A DNA stretch of 64,000 nucleotides from Sulfurimonas sp. (GTDB taxonomy: Bacteria; Campylobacterota; Campylobacteria; Campylobacterales; Sulfurimonadaceae), in contig JAOFSE010000004.1 in assembly GCA_028044295.1 (NCBI GenBank), positions 1-64,000 of the forward strand, written 5' to 3'. Made by a program: the position numbers and the translations under genes. Numbering within the stretch: position 1 is the stretch's first letter; every line of letters starts with the position of its first letter. This document shows, in pieces, positions 35,349 through 45,333 of the stretch. A model generated the notes under the pieces. It saw nothing but the letters and a program-made list of their open reading frames with translations, was not told the origin of the DNA and did not search any database.

Positions 35349-37253
35349 TTATAATTCTATAAAATGCGAGATTTCTGAAAAAACAACAGCTCTTTTATTC
35401 TCATCAGAGTTTAAAATATTTTCAAGCATAGCTGCTATATTCTCATCGCAAGTTGGTACCAACTCTTTGATGTTTTGTAAACTTTCTGTCTTTAGGACAT
35501 TGGTAAACCTTTCATAAGCTGTGTATGGTTCATGCTTTGATAAACTATAGTAAATCTTTCTTCCTAACTCAAATACTTCAAACTCTTCATTTTTACCAGT
35601 ATTAGTTTTTTCAGAGAAACCTATATGTAATTCCATACCTTTAGACCGAAGGTATGCTCCAAGTTTCATTGTAAAGCCAACACAAGAAGATGTATATTGA
35701 GATAAAACTCTATCATTAAAGCCTTCAAAACTCTCACTGATACCCTTATGGTTTCTATACTCTAGCATTATCGATTCCACATATTGTGAAGCATATTTCA
35801 AAGGAGCTGACTTAAGAACTGTATGACCTTCTTTACCTTCACTTACTAGTTTTCCACCAAGAGATATATGAACACCACCTACTGTCTCACCATCAATCTT
35901 ACTTTTACATCCTTCAAAACCAATATCACCAAGCCCATGAATTCCACAACCTTTTACACAAGCTGACCAGTACATACGTACTTTTCCACTATCTAAGGGA
36001 ACTTTTTCTCCCAAATATTTTGACATATTAATAGCATCATTTTTGTTTTCAATTACTCCAAATGGACAATGCTCAGTACCAGCACATGCAATCAAACTAT
36101 TTAAGTACGGTGTATTTATATTTTTATACTCTTCAAATAAAGGTTCTTCAAGCATTTTTGCAACATCAGTTACTCCAAGTATATATAGGCTCTGTTCTAC
36201 ATTAAAACGTACTTCACCATTTCCATATTGATCAGCATGATTGGCAACATCAATAAGTGCACTTCCCGTAAATATACCTGACGGTATTACTACATGAACT
36301 CCAAATGTTCCATCACGTAATTGTACTTTACCCTGATCAGGGTCAATAAAGTCCATATTAGTTAATGTCTCTCCAGCACTTTTAAAATCTACTCCTGCAT
36401 TTTCTCTAATTGATTTAGCAATTTCTGCCATACCTACTGCTTCTATAAGAAAATGTAGTCTATTTTTATTTCTATTGTCTCTAAAACCAAATCGTCTAAA
36501 AATATCTACTATTGAGCCAAAAGCTTTGAGAACTTCATCTTCATTTTCTAAAAATATATTTGCATTTTTTGCAACAACTCCAACTTTTCCACCGAGATAC
36601 ATGTTATATCCATAGACTCCATTCTTTTGTGCAAGAACAAAACAAGCATCATGTGAAAACACATTACATCTGTTAGATATTGATCCTGTTATTGATGTAT
36701 TGAACTTTCTAGGAAGTGTAGATATCCAATCAGGAGAGAAAAGAAATGTTTCTTGGATTTTTAAGAGTGTTTTATGTGATGGCAAAATATTATCAAAACC
36801 TATATCATCAAGAGGGTCACCCATAATACCTCTAAAGTTGTCAACGCCTGTTTGATAAGTTGTTATGCCTACTTCATTGAGTCTTTTTAGTAGTGTTGGT
36901 AAATCTTCTATTTTTAAATAGCGCAATTCACATTGTGCTCTTGTAGTTATATCTATATAGTCTTGACCATACTCTTTTGCACACTCTCCAATAACTCTTG
37001 CCTGCTTAGAATTAAAATGTCCACCAGGAATACGGACCCTAATCATAAAGCGTTCAGGAGTAGCAGGTCTATCGAAAATTCCAAAACATTTTAAAAAGTA
37101 ATTTTTATCTTCATCAGGAATTGAATCATAACCATTTTTTGCATACTCTTCAAGTTTATCAAACGCCTCTTTAGGAGTTTTAGTATCTTTTACTTTTTCA
37201 ATTTTATTTACTTTAGTACTTCTAGCTTCATATGCTTTTTGTAGTGCTTCCAT
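35349..37253 (-). CDS. nirA: Siroheme nitrite/sulfite reductase, ferredoxin type (probable assimilatory nitrite reductase)
   Basis: A 634-residue enzyme reducing nitrite to ammonium with six electrons. It has the two repeated ferredoxin-like/siroheme-binding halves (GGHFNSKQARVIGECAKEYG and GTFGVHVVIPSGIFTG) and the siroheme-[4Fe-4S] cysteines in CAGTEHC and CVKGC. I placed the start at the ATG at 37253, which has GGAG seven bases upstream, rather than an in-frame TTG two codons earlier. Nitrite rather than sulfite specificity is inferred from its position after narB and cysG on the same strand. It is the last gene before the inverted repeat. Confidence 0.88.
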   Translation of the reverse strand: MEALQKAYEARSTKVNKIEKVKDTKTPKEAFDKLEEYAKNGYDSIPDEDKNYFLKCFGIFDRPATPERFMIRVRIPGGHFNSKQARVIGECAKEYGQDYIDITTRAQCELRYLKIEDLPTLLKRLNEVGITTYQTGVDNFRGIMGDPLDDIGFDNILPSHKTLLKIQETFLFSPDWISTLPRKFNTSITGSISNRCNVFSHDACFVLAQKNGVYGYNMYLGGKVGVVAKNANIFLENEDEVLKAFGSIVDIFRRFGFRDNRNKNRLHFLIEAVGMAEIAKSIRENAGVDFKSAGETLTNMDFIDPDQGKVQLRDGTFGVHVVIPSGIFTGSALIDVANHADQYGNGEVRFNVEQSLYILGVTDVAKMLEEPLFEEYKNINTPYLNSLIACAGTEHCPFGVIENKNDAINMSKYLGEKVPLDSGKVRMYWSACVKGCGIHGLGDIGFEGCKSKIDGETVGGVHISLGGKLVSEGKEGHTVLKSAPLKYASQYVESIMLEYRNHKGISESFEGFNDRVLSQYTSSCVGFTMKLGAYLRSKGMELHIGFSEKTNTGKNEEFEVFELGRKIYYSLSKHEPYTAYERFTNVLKTESLQNIKELVPTCDENIAAMLENILNSDENKRAVVFSEISHFIEL

Positions 37254-37330
37254 GGTCAAGCTCCAATATTTATTATCTATGTTATATTATCTATTTATTA
37301 GTCAAAGCAACTCATTAAGTTGATTAACTT

Positions 37331-38593
37331 TTATACATCTCTTAAGTTTCTAAGCTTTTTGTTTAACTTAACGACATCACCAAATACTAATATAGCAGGT
37401 CGTTCAACACCTAGTGCCATTGTTTCTAAATCTTGTATCGTACCTCTAATTACTTTTTGGTTTTGACGACTTGCATTTGAAATAATAGCACATGGTTTCT
37501 TTTTTGATATTCCTATCCTATTAGCTTCTTTTACTATCTCGCTTACACGACTTAATCCCATTAGTACAACTACAGTATGATTTTTCTTTTTAAGAATATC
37601 AATCCAATCAAGATATACACTGTTTCCTTTTAAATGAGCAGAAACCACACTAAAACCAACTGCATAATCCCTTGCCGTTATTGGGATATCTGCTAAAAGT
37701 GGAGCAGAAATAGATGAACTAATTCCAGCTATTACTTCTGTTTGAATTCCAACTTTTAAAAGCTCTACAAGTTCTTCAGCCCCACGACCAAAAACAAATG
37801 GGTCACCACTTTTCAACCTTGCTACTTTGAGACCTTTTTTTGCATACTTAATAATAAGCGAATTTATCTCTTCTTGACTCTTAGAGTGATAATCTTTTTG
37901 CTTACCTACATATATTTTTTTTGTTTTCTTAGGAACAAGTGCCATAATCTCATCACTTATTAAGTGATCATACAATACAACATCAGAGTCCAAGATTATT
38001 TTATAAGCCTTAATAGTTAGTAGTTCAACATCACCAAGTCCACATCCCACTAAATAAACTTTAGCAGTACTCTTTTTTAACTCTTTTTTTGTTGCTTCAA
38101 CATTAATAAGACCATTGTCTCTCTCTTTTTGTTTGAGTTCCATATAATTAGTGATGTCTTTTGGTATCATATCTTCACATTGATCTCTAAAGTACTTAGC
38201 TGCTGTTGGAGATGCTCCGTTACTTGATACCGCAATTTGAAGTGGTCTATTTTTTGTAAGTGCCATAAAATAAAAATCACATATATTAGGAACATCAACT
38301 ACATTTAAAAGTATGTCATTTGTTTTTTTGTACTTTAAAAGTTTATTTGTAACTTTCTTATTTCCTGTTGCATCTATAATTATCTTATAATCTTTTATAT
38401 CTTTTAATTTAAAATTCTTTTTTTCAATATTATCAGTCGTTTTTAAAATATTTTTGTTTAACTCTTTTGATATAATCCTAAAGTCTATATTATTATTTGA
38501 TAATACTTCAGCTTTTTGAAGAGCTACATTGCCACCACCAATAAGAAGAATTTTCTGGTTTTTCAAAAGTATAGGAAGAGTTTTATTTTTCAT
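37331..38593 (-). CDS. cysG: Siroheme synthase (CysG-type fusion)
   Basis: A 420-residue bifunctional protein. The N-terminal part (about 1-165) is the precorrin-2 dehydrogenase/ferrochelatase with ILLIGGGNVALQKAEVL and VVDVPNICDFYFMA; the C-terminal part (about 175-420) is uroporphyrinogen-III methyltransferase with VYLVGCGLGDVELLT, LKSGDPFVFGRGAEE and the later AIISNASRQNQKV. It makes siroheme, which the neighbouring nitrite reductase needs. It overlaps narB by 11 nt, so the three genes form one minus-strand operon. The first domain is short and Lys-rich but its NAD motif is intact. Confidence 0.94.
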   Translation of the reverse strand: MKNKTLPILLKNQKILLIGGGNVALQKAEVLSNNNIDFRIISKELNKNILKTTDNIEKKNFKLKDIKDYKIIIDATGNKKVTNKLLKYKKTNDILLNVVDVPNICDFYFMALTKNRPLQIAVSSNGASPTAAKYFRDQCEDMIPKDITNYMELKQKERDNGLINVEATKKELKKSTAKVYLVGCGLGDVELLTIKAYKIILDSDVVLYDHLISDEIMALVPKKTKKIYVGKQKDYHSKSQEEINSLIIKYAKKGLKVARLKSGDPFVFGRGAEELVELLKVGIQTEVIAGISSSISAPLLADIPITARDYAVGFSVVSAHLKGNSVYLDWIDILKKKNHTVVVLMGLSRVSEIVKEANRIGISKKKPCAIISNASRQNQKVIRGTIQDLETMALGVERPAILVFGDVVKLNKKLRNLRDV

Positions 38594-40883
38594 TTAATAC
38601 TATCTTCTCTTTTTCTTGTAGAGCTATACCTTCAAACTTACTCTTAACATGTGTTATCTCACCACTTATCTCTTCACTCTCAAACTCGATGCCATCTGGA
38701 ACCTCATCAGAGTGAAGTTGTATAGCAGTCTGTTTATAGTTTGGTTCACCAGACTTAGGACAAAAACTCTCAGAAGTCAGTTTGTTTATAAGTTGAGTGT
38801 TAAAGTGAAACGGTACAAAAACATTTGATGGTGCGACACTTTGACTTACACGAACAACAACATCCTCAACTCTACCTCTTGGAGAAGACAGAGAGATTCT
38901 ATCTCCACTTTTTACTTTTAACTTTTTAGCATCAACAGGGTTTATATCTACCCATGCTTCTGGTGCCAAATCATTAAGTATATCTATAGAACGTGTTTTT
39001 GTACGTGTATGCCACTGCTCAACCGTACGACCAGTGTTTAGAATGAGTGGGAACTCTTTTGTCACTGCTTCATTCATAGGAAACCAATCAGCTATTATGA
39101 GGTTTGCTTTTTCATCTTTCGTACGAAAAGGAATATCTGGTGAGTATAATCTTTTAGTCCCTAATGGTCTCTCCTCGTTACAAGGCCACTGTATACCACC
39201 CTCTTTCTCTAAAAGCTCATAAGTAATTCCCGTATAGTCACAAAGCTGTCCACGAGTCAGTTCTTTAAACTCATTAAACGCATCTATAGGTTTTTCCCAT
39301 GATGGAAAAAGAAGTTCATTAACTCCATCGAAGTGTTTTGAGAAGTCAACTATGATGTCAAAGTCACTCTTAGTATTACTTAATGGCTCAACTGCTTTAT
39401 TTGCACGATTACAACGTCTTTCACTATTTGTGTATGTTCCTTCTTTCTCACCCCATGTTGCAGCTGAGAAAACTACGTCAGCTATCTCTGCGGTATCTGA
39501 CATAAAAGCATCTTGAACAACTAGCATATCTAGTTTTGCAAAAGTTTTACGAAGTTTATCTTGGTTTACAAAACTCACAAGGGGATTTGTAGCTACTACC
39601 CACAGAGCTTTTATCTCACCTCTGTCTATTGCGTCAATAATCTCAGCATATTTATAACCACGTTCAGTTGGAACAATATCCTCAGGTACTTTAGCAATTT
39701 TTGCATAATCGCTTAATGCTTTTTCATCACCAAAGTTTCTATACCCTGGAAGAGATGATGTAAAACCACTCTCTCTTGTACCCATAGCATTACACTGACC
39801 AGTTATAGAAAAAGGCCCTGCACCTTCTCTCCCAATTTGTCCAGTTAATAAGTGCAAGTTAATAATAGCACTTACAGTATCAGTTCCCATAAATGATTGG
39901 TTCACACCCATAGTCCATGCTGAGAGTACTGACTCTTGAGCTACGAACTGTCTTGCTATCTCATAGAGTGTTTTAACATCTATACCTGTAATGTTAGAAA
40001 CCTCTTGTGGAGGATAATTTTGAAGATGCTTCTTAAGTTCTTTATAGCCATTAGTATTAGCTTTTATATAACCTTCATCTTCCCATCCCTGCTCCATCAC
40101 TATGTATGCAAGTCCATTAAAAAGTGCTAAGTCTGTTCTAGGTTTAATAGGAACAAATAAATCTGCCATTTGAGAAGTTTTTGAAGCTCTTGGATCTATA
40201 ACAATTATCTTAGGCTTTTTTTCATTCTTAGCAATGTGAAGTTTTAGTATAGGATGGTTGTCTGATATGTTAGCACCAATGAGTATGATTGTATTTGCAT
40301 ACTGAAAGTCTTCATAAGAACCAACTGGACCATCTGAACCTAAAGACTGTTTATAACCCATTACGGCAGAGGCCATGCATAGAGTTGTATTCCCATCGTA
40401 GTTATTTGTACCAAGGCCTAATTGAACAAACTTACCTAGTGTATAAAACTCTTCCGTTAAAAGCTGACCTGTTGATATAACACCAACAGCTTTTTCACCA
40501 TGCTCTGACGCAATACGTTTAAACTCTCGTGCAACTTTTGTATAAGCGTCGTCCCATGAAGCATAAACTAACTCATCATCTTTTTTTATTAGTGGAGTTG
40601 TTACTCTATCTCCAGAGTTTATCATCTGATGTTCACTCAGACCTTTTGGACATAGCGTTCCCATGTTTACACCATGAGCTGGATTACCTTTTGTGTATAC
40701 TGCTTTGCCATCTTTAACACCTATATGAAGACCACAACCAACACCACAGTAACCACATGTAGAAAATACCCATTTATCAGGTTTCTTCTCATCACTTATT
40801 ATTCCAAAAAGTGGATCTGATGATAGTTTGTACTTATCAGCTTTTATGTCAAAACCTAAAAAATCTTTAATTCTACCAATCAT
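38583..40883 (-). CDS. narB: Cytoplasmic molybdopterin nitrate reductase, catalytic subunit
   Basis: A 766-residue Mo-bisMGD oxidoreductase of the NarB/NasA/NapA group. The N-terminal [4Fe-4S] site is formed by Cys43, Cys46, Cys50 and Cys78 (CGYCGVGC, then TLCPKG). Cofactor-binding blocks include MGVNQSFMGTDTVSAI, GREGAGPFSITGQCNAMG and LNTGRTVEQWHTRTKTR. There is no Tat signal, so the enzyme is cytoplasmic and assimilatory, matching nirA and cysG downstream. No NasB/ferredoxin partner is adjacent; a DmsBC-like fusion at 43695 is the nearest electron donor candidate. It starts 73 nt from the motif at 40957-40973. Confidence 0.9.
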   Translation of the reverse strand: MIGRIKDFLGFDIKADKYKLSSDPLFGIISDEKKPDKWVFSTCGYCGVGCGLHIGVKDGKAVYTKGNPAHGVNMGTLCPKGLSEHQMINSGDRVTTPLIKKDDELVYASWDDAYTKVAREFKRIASEHGEKAVGVISTGQLLTEEFYTLGKFVQLGLGTNNYDGNTTLCMASAVMGYKQSLGSDGPVGSYEDFQYANTIILIGANISDNHPILKLHIAKNEKKPKIIVIDPRASKTSQMADLFVPIKPRTDLALFNGLAYIVMEQGWEDEGYIKANTNGYKELKKHLQNYPPQEVSNITGIDVKTLYEIARQFVAQESVLSAWTMGVNQSFMGTDTVSAIINLHLLTGQIGREGAGPFSITGQCNAMGTRESGFTSSLPGYRNFGDEKALSDYAKIAKVPEDIVPTERGYKYAEIIDAIDRGEIKALWVVATNPLVSFVNQDKLRKTFAKLDMLVVQDAFMSDTAEIADVVFSAATWGEKEGTYTNSERRCNRANKAVEPLSNTKSDFDIIVDFSKHFDGVNELLFPSWEKPIDAFNEFKELTRGQLCDYTGITYELLEKEGGIQWPCNEERPLGTKRLYSPDIPFRTKDEKANLIIADWFPMNEAVTKEFPLILNTGRTVEQWHTRTKTRSIDILNDLAPEAWVDINPVDAKKLKVKSGDRISLSSPRGRVEDVVVRVSQSVAPSNVFVPFHFNTQLINKLTSESFCPKSGEPNYKQTAIQLHSDEVPDGIEFESEEISGEITHVKSKFEGIALQEKEKIVLNEK

Positions 40884-40956
40884 TATTTATCCACTATTTT
40901 AACTTATGTTTTATGATTAATTATAGCACAAACACTAGCATTCATTTGATTTGTAT

Positions 40957-40973
40957 AGCTTAATTATTAATCA
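40957..40973. promoter_or_regulatory. Candidate regulator site upstream of narB
   Basis: Read on the minus strand: TGATTAA-TAA-TTAAGCT. It matches 12 of 14 half-site positions of the sites in front of narK and nrtA and lies 73 nt before the narB ATG. It also lies 51 nt before the P-type ATPase ATG. Confidence 0.5.
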
Positions 40974-41024
40974 CACCCTTTTTGATGATATAATATTTAC
41001 AATACACTTTTAAAGGTTCGAAAG

Positions 41025-43739
41025 ATGAAACATCTCATAGGTGAGAATTGGCATAGTCTAGAAACGAATAATATTGTAAGTTTATTTGAGAGTGACATAA
41101 ACAATGGTCTACTTCCTCTGAGCATAAAACATAGAGAAGATTTTTTTGGTAAAAATATGCTCAAGCATGTTAAAAAAGATTCTAACTTGAAAAAGTTTTT
41201 TATGCAATTTCACAACACTCTTATATATATACTCCTTGGTGCATCCATAGTCACTGCTTTCTTACATGAGTGGATAGACTCTGGTGTAATATTTAGTGTT
41301 GTTATCATCAATGTTATCATAGGCTACCTCCAAGAAGTAAAAGCTGAAGAGGCCATAGAGTCTCTTAAAAACATGATGGTAACTGAAGCCGTAGTCATAA
41401 GAGATGGAGTTAAAAGTGTTATATATTCTACAGACTTGGTACCTGGTGATATAGTCTTGGTTGAGTCTGGTTCAAAAGTACCCGCAGATATAAGACTACT
41501 AGAGTGCAACAACCTAAAAGTTGATGAGTCAATGTTAACAGGTGAGTCAGTTGCTGCCTTGAAAAATTTAGATTTACATGATGGGGATGTCACTATAAAT
41601 GATCGAGACAATATGGCATACTCTGGAACCTATGTCACATACGGACGTGCAAAAGGTATAGTTGTTGCAACTGCTGGGTATACAGAACTTGGCAAGATTG
41701 CACACCTAATTGAAAACACAACATCAATGGAAACTCCTCTTACAAAGAAAATATCTGCTTTTAGTAAGCTATTACTTTATGTAATTTTAGCACTGGCTAC
41801 TTTTACATTTGTAGTTGGAATACTAAGAGACAATAGTGCTGTAGATACATTTATGGCTTCTGTCGCACTAGCAGTTGGTGCAATACCTGAAGGCTTACCT
41901 GCTGCCCTTACTATTACACTAGCTATTGGTGTAAGTCGTATGGCAAAGAAAAATGCAATCATAAGGAAACTACCTGCAGTTGAGACGCTAGGAAGTGTAA
42001 CAACAATATGTTCAGACAAGACAGGAACCCTCACCCAAAATAAAATGAATGTTAGAGCTATCTACAGTTCTAACTCTACATATGAAGTCACTGGAAATGG
42101 GTATGAACCAAAAGGTAACTTCCTAATTGATAATAATAAAGTAGAAACTTTGGATGATGAATTAAAAGAGTTACTAAGAGCTGGCTATTTATGTAATGAA
42201 TCATACCTTTTGTATAAAGATAATCAATACAGTATAAATGGTGATCCTACCGAGGGATCACTTATAGTTACCGCACTCAAAGCAGGCTATGAAGAAGACA
42301 AACTCAACAAAAACTTTCCAAGAAGTGATATATTAGCTTTTGAATCAGATAGACAATTTATGGCTACTATAAACTTTGACACTACAAACAATCAAAATAT
42401 TTTATTTTTAAAAGGCTCAGTTGAGAAAACTTTAGACATCTGTACACATGAGTTAGTTGATGGATTACATGTAGATTTAGATAAAGATAAAATCTTGCAA
42501 AAAGTAGAAGAGTTTGCAAGTGATGGTCTAAGAGTTTTAGCTATAGGTAAAAAGTTAATCAAAGGAAGTAAAATAGATGAAAGACTTCTTGATAATGATT
42601 TTGTATTTTTAGGGCTTGTTGCTATGATGGACCCTCCTCGTCCCGAAGCTATTGAAGCTGTAAAAGAGTCAATTGGGGCAGGTATAAATGTCATAATGAT
42701 TACCGGTGACCATGCACTTACTGCGTTCTCTATTGCAAAGATGATGTCAATAGTCGATGAGAACACAAAGATAGAAGGTTCTGTAATTACTGGTAAGGAA
42801 CTATTTAGTATGAGTGACAAAGAGCTAGTTCAAAAAGTATCCCATGTAAAAGTATTTGCAAGAGTGGAGCCTGAACAGAAACTCCGTATTGTAGATGCCC
42901 TACAAGCTAACGGTAAGGTTGTTGCTATGACTGGAGATGGTGTAAATGATGCACCTGCACTTAAACAAGCCGATATTGGGATTGCTATGGGAATGGGTGG
43001 TACAGAGGTAGCAAAAGAAGCTGCAGATATGATTTTAAGTGATGATAACTTTAGCTCTATTAGTCATGCAGTGCGAGAAGGACGTACTGTCTTTAACAAC
43101 CTTATTAAGTTTATAACATGGACACTTCCTACTAATCTTGGTGAGGGTCTAGTGATATTGTTTGCCATCATGCTAGGAGTCACCTTACCAATTCTTCCCG
43201 TTCAGATTTTATGGATAAATATGGCAACTGCAATATGTCTAGGTCTCATGTTAGTTTATGAACCAGAAGAAAAAGACATTATGTTAAAACAACCAAGAAA
43301 TCCAAAAAGTCCAATACTAAGTAAGGACATGATAGTTCAGATGTTAGTTGTTGGTCTATATATGTTGATAACATCATATACAATGTTTAACTATGCCTTA
43401 TCACTTGGTTACTCCATAGAGTATGCTAGAAGTGTAGCTGTAAACATTTTTGTTTTTATTGAGCTTTTTTATCTGTTTTCTTGTAAAGAGTTACATACTT
43501 CTATATTTAAAACAAATATATTTAACAATAAGTTTTTACTTTTTGGTGTTGCTTTGATGACTCTACTTCAAGTTACTTTTACTCATAGCAAATTTATGCA
43601 ACTTATGTTTAAAAGTGAATCTCTACATGTAGAAACATGGATACAAATAATTGTCATATCTTTTTGTGTTGTTTTTGTTGTAGAGGGACAAAGATTAATC
43701 TCTTTGTTTACCTACAAAAAATCCTCCAGCCATTCCTAA
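41025..43739 (+). CDS. P-type II cation-transporting ATPase, substrate unclear
   Basis: A 904-residue pump with an N-terminal cation-ATPase domain (HREDFFGKN), M1-M2 (about 60-100), the actuator loop MLTGES, the M4 motif PEGLPAALTITL, the phosphorylation site CSDKTGTLTQ (about 330), nucleotide-domain motifs, TGDGVNDAPALKQADIG and a six-helix C-terminus. It is in the SERCA/PacL-like class, but M6 reads WINMATAICLGL where calcium pumps carry TDG, so the M6 Asp is missing and Ca2+ transport should not be assumed. Its 3' end overlaps the convergent dmsBC gene by 45 nt. It is not obviously part of nitrate metabolism. Confidence 0.88.
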   Translation: MKHLIGENWHSLETNNIVSLFESDINNGLLPLSIKHREDFFGKNMLKHVKKDSNLKKFFMQFHNTLIYILLGASIVTAFLHEWIDSGVIFSVVIINVIIGYLQEVKAEEAIESLKNMMVTEAVVIRDGVKSVIYSTDLVPGDIVLVESGSKVPADIRLLECNNLKVDESMLTGESVAALKNLDLHDGDVTINDRDNMAYSGTYVTYGRAKGIVVATAGYTELGKIAHLIENTTSMETPLTKKISAFSKLLLYVILALATFTFVVGILRDNSAVDTFMASVALAVGAIPEGLPAALTITLAIGVSRMAKKNAIIRKLPAVETLGSVTTICSDKTGTLTQNKMNVRAIYSSNSTYEVTGNGYEPKGNFLIDNNKVETLDDELKELLRAGYLCNESYLLYKDNQYSINGDPTEGSLIVTALKAGYEEDKLNKNFPRSDILAFESDRQFMATINFDTTNNQNILFLKGSVEKTLDICTHELVDGLHVDLDKDKILQKVEEFASDGLRVLAIGKKLIKGSKIDERLLDNDFVFLGLVAMMDPPRPEAIEAVKESIGAGINVIMITGDHALTAFSIAKMMSIVDENTKIEGSVITGKELFSMSDKELVQKVSHVKVFARVEPEQKLRIVDALQANGKVVAMTGDGVNDAPALKQADIGIAMGMGGTEVAKEAADMILSDDNFSSISHAVREGRTVFNNLIKFITWTLPTNLGEGLVILFAIMLGVTLPILPVQILWINMATAICLGLMLVYEPEEKDIMLKQPRNPKSPILSKDMIVQMLVVGLYMLITSYTMFNYALSLGYSIEYARSVAVNIFVFIELFYLFSCKELHTSIFKTNIFNNKFLLFGVALMTLLQVTFTHSKFMQLMFKSESLHVETWIQIIVISFCVVFVVEGQRLISLFTYKKSSSHS

Positions 43740-45266
43740 GGGAACAACAGTTGAATAAAATAAAAATCTATCACTAAATTCACTAGAGATAGAAAGAAGT
43801 AAAGCTATAAACATCACAAAAGATGCAGCTCCAAATGATGATGTACTAAATAGTACTATTGTAAAAAGTGGAAGTAATAAGCCACCTATAACTATAGATA
43901 TAAAACGAAACCTTTTTACATTAGAAAAATTTTCATCATAAAGTCTTGCAGTTCTTAAAAGTTGATACTCATTTAAAGTTGTTGACTTTAACGTCCGAAG
44001 ATCTTCATATGTAAAAAAGAGTTGAGAAATTGCTCCAAGCATTGATAGTGTAATAAGAGGAATCGCAACCTCTTTTAATCCAAATATCACTGCTATTAAC
44101 CCCAGTAAGAGAATTCCTACATGTAGAGTTCCAAAGAACTTGAAGTTTGTAGTGATTCTGTCCCACGATGGACGAGCTTTTATACGGTATATCATAGCCT
44201 GTGCATGGATACCATATATACCAACTACAAGAGTTAAAAGTTCAACAAGTAAAATACTTACATGTGGAGCTTCTACAAAATACATAACTACTACTATATT
44301 CATTAGTAAAACAAAAACACCAAGAGCTAAGGCTTCACGAGACAACCATGAACTTTTTATATTCTTCATAGCTGTAAGTGCTAAAAATGGACGTCCAAGA
44401 TGAAGAGCTGACAGGGGAAGACCAAGTGCAGCTGGAAGCATTACTAAAAGAGCCATTATCCAGTTCGTTTGAGAAAATCCAAACAGACTCATAACATCAC
44501 CTAAAAATAGTGCTAAAAAACCACCTAGAGATACTTGTGTGAGAACTGTCATAAAGACTAATGGCATCTCTGAATGAGATGGTTTAAGTATATGCTCATC
44601 AACCTCTTTTAAATCATCTGGCATATTCTCTGGTAGTGTGTATCTTGTAGTAGAATTTGTAATTCTTGCATCTGGTAAAAAAGGCATATTTGCTTGATCA
44701 TCTATGTCCCTTTCTAGCCACTCTTGAACATTTACAGTTTCTATCTCTATAGCTCCTGATGGACATGCTTGAACACAAGCTGGAGTTTGACCAACATCTA
44801 AACGCTCATAACACATATGGCACTTAGTAACAATGTTACGCTCTTCATGGAAGGTTGGGACACCATAAGGGCAGTTCCAAGTACAGTACTGACAACCTAT
44901 ACATGTATCATCATCATGTATAACTATTCCTGTTTCTGCTATCTTTATATAAGACTCTGTTGGACATCCTATCAGACACTCAGGGTCTATACAGTGGTTA
45001 CAACTCATAGAGTTAAAGATTTGGCTAAACTGAGGGAAAACACCACCCTCTACCTCACCTACTCTTCGCCATTTTATATCTGCTGGATTATTATTTTGTT
45101 CATTACATGCAACTTCACAACAGTGACATCCCACACAAGCAGTTGCATCAAAGTGAAAACGGTACTGTTCACCATCTTTTAAATCTGGAATATCTATAGA
45201 GTAATTACCACATTGCATACCTGTGTCAGCTTTATGATCTATAAAACTCTCTAAGGGTGTTTGCAT
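43695..45266 (-). CDS. DmsB-DmsC fusion: four-cluster ferredoxin plus membrane quinol-oxidising anchor
   Basis: A 523-residue fusion. I took the ATG at 45266, with GGAG nine bases upstream, over a GTG five codons earlier. The first 200 residues hold 16 cysteines in four groups (CVGCHCCEVAC, CNHCIDPECLIGC, CIGCQYCTWNC, CHMCYERL with CVQACP), enough for four [4Fe-4S] clusters. The rest has about eight membrane helices like DmsC (LSALHLGRPFLALTAMKNIKSSWLSREAL). No signal peptide, so the clusters face the cytoplasm. It lies between nitrate genes and shares their promoter motif, so it probably passes quinol electrons to NarB (inferred). Confidence 0.88.
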   Translation of the reverse strand: MQTPLESFIDHKADTGMQCGNYSIDIPDLKDGEQYRFHFDATACVGCHCCEVACNEQNNNPADIKWRRVGEVEGGVFPQFSQIFNSMSCNHCIDPECLIGCPTESYIKIAETGIVIHDDDTCIGCQYCTWNCPYGVPTFHEERNIVTKCHMCYERLDVGQTPACVQACPSGAIEIETVNVQEWLERDIDDQANMPFLPDARITNSTTRYTLPENMPDDLKEVDEHILKPSHSEMPLVFMTVLTQVSLGGFLALFLGDVMSLFGFSQTNWIMALLVMLPAALGLPLSALHLGRPFLALTAMKNIKSSWLSREALALGVFVLLMNIVVVMYFVEAPHVSILLVELLTLVVGIYGIHAQAMIYRIKARPSWDRITTNFKFFGTLHVGILLLGLIAVIFGLKEVAIPLITLSMLGAISQLFFTYEDLRTLKSTTLNEYQLLRTARLYDENFSNVKRFRFISIVIGGLLLPLFTIVLFSTSSFGAASFVMFIALLLSISSEFSDRFLFYSTVVPLGMAGGFFVGKQRD

Positions 45267-45333
45267 AAATATAATCTCCACATGCTTTATTTTAGTATTA
45301 AAATTATATCTAAGAAGGACTATAATAAGTGTG

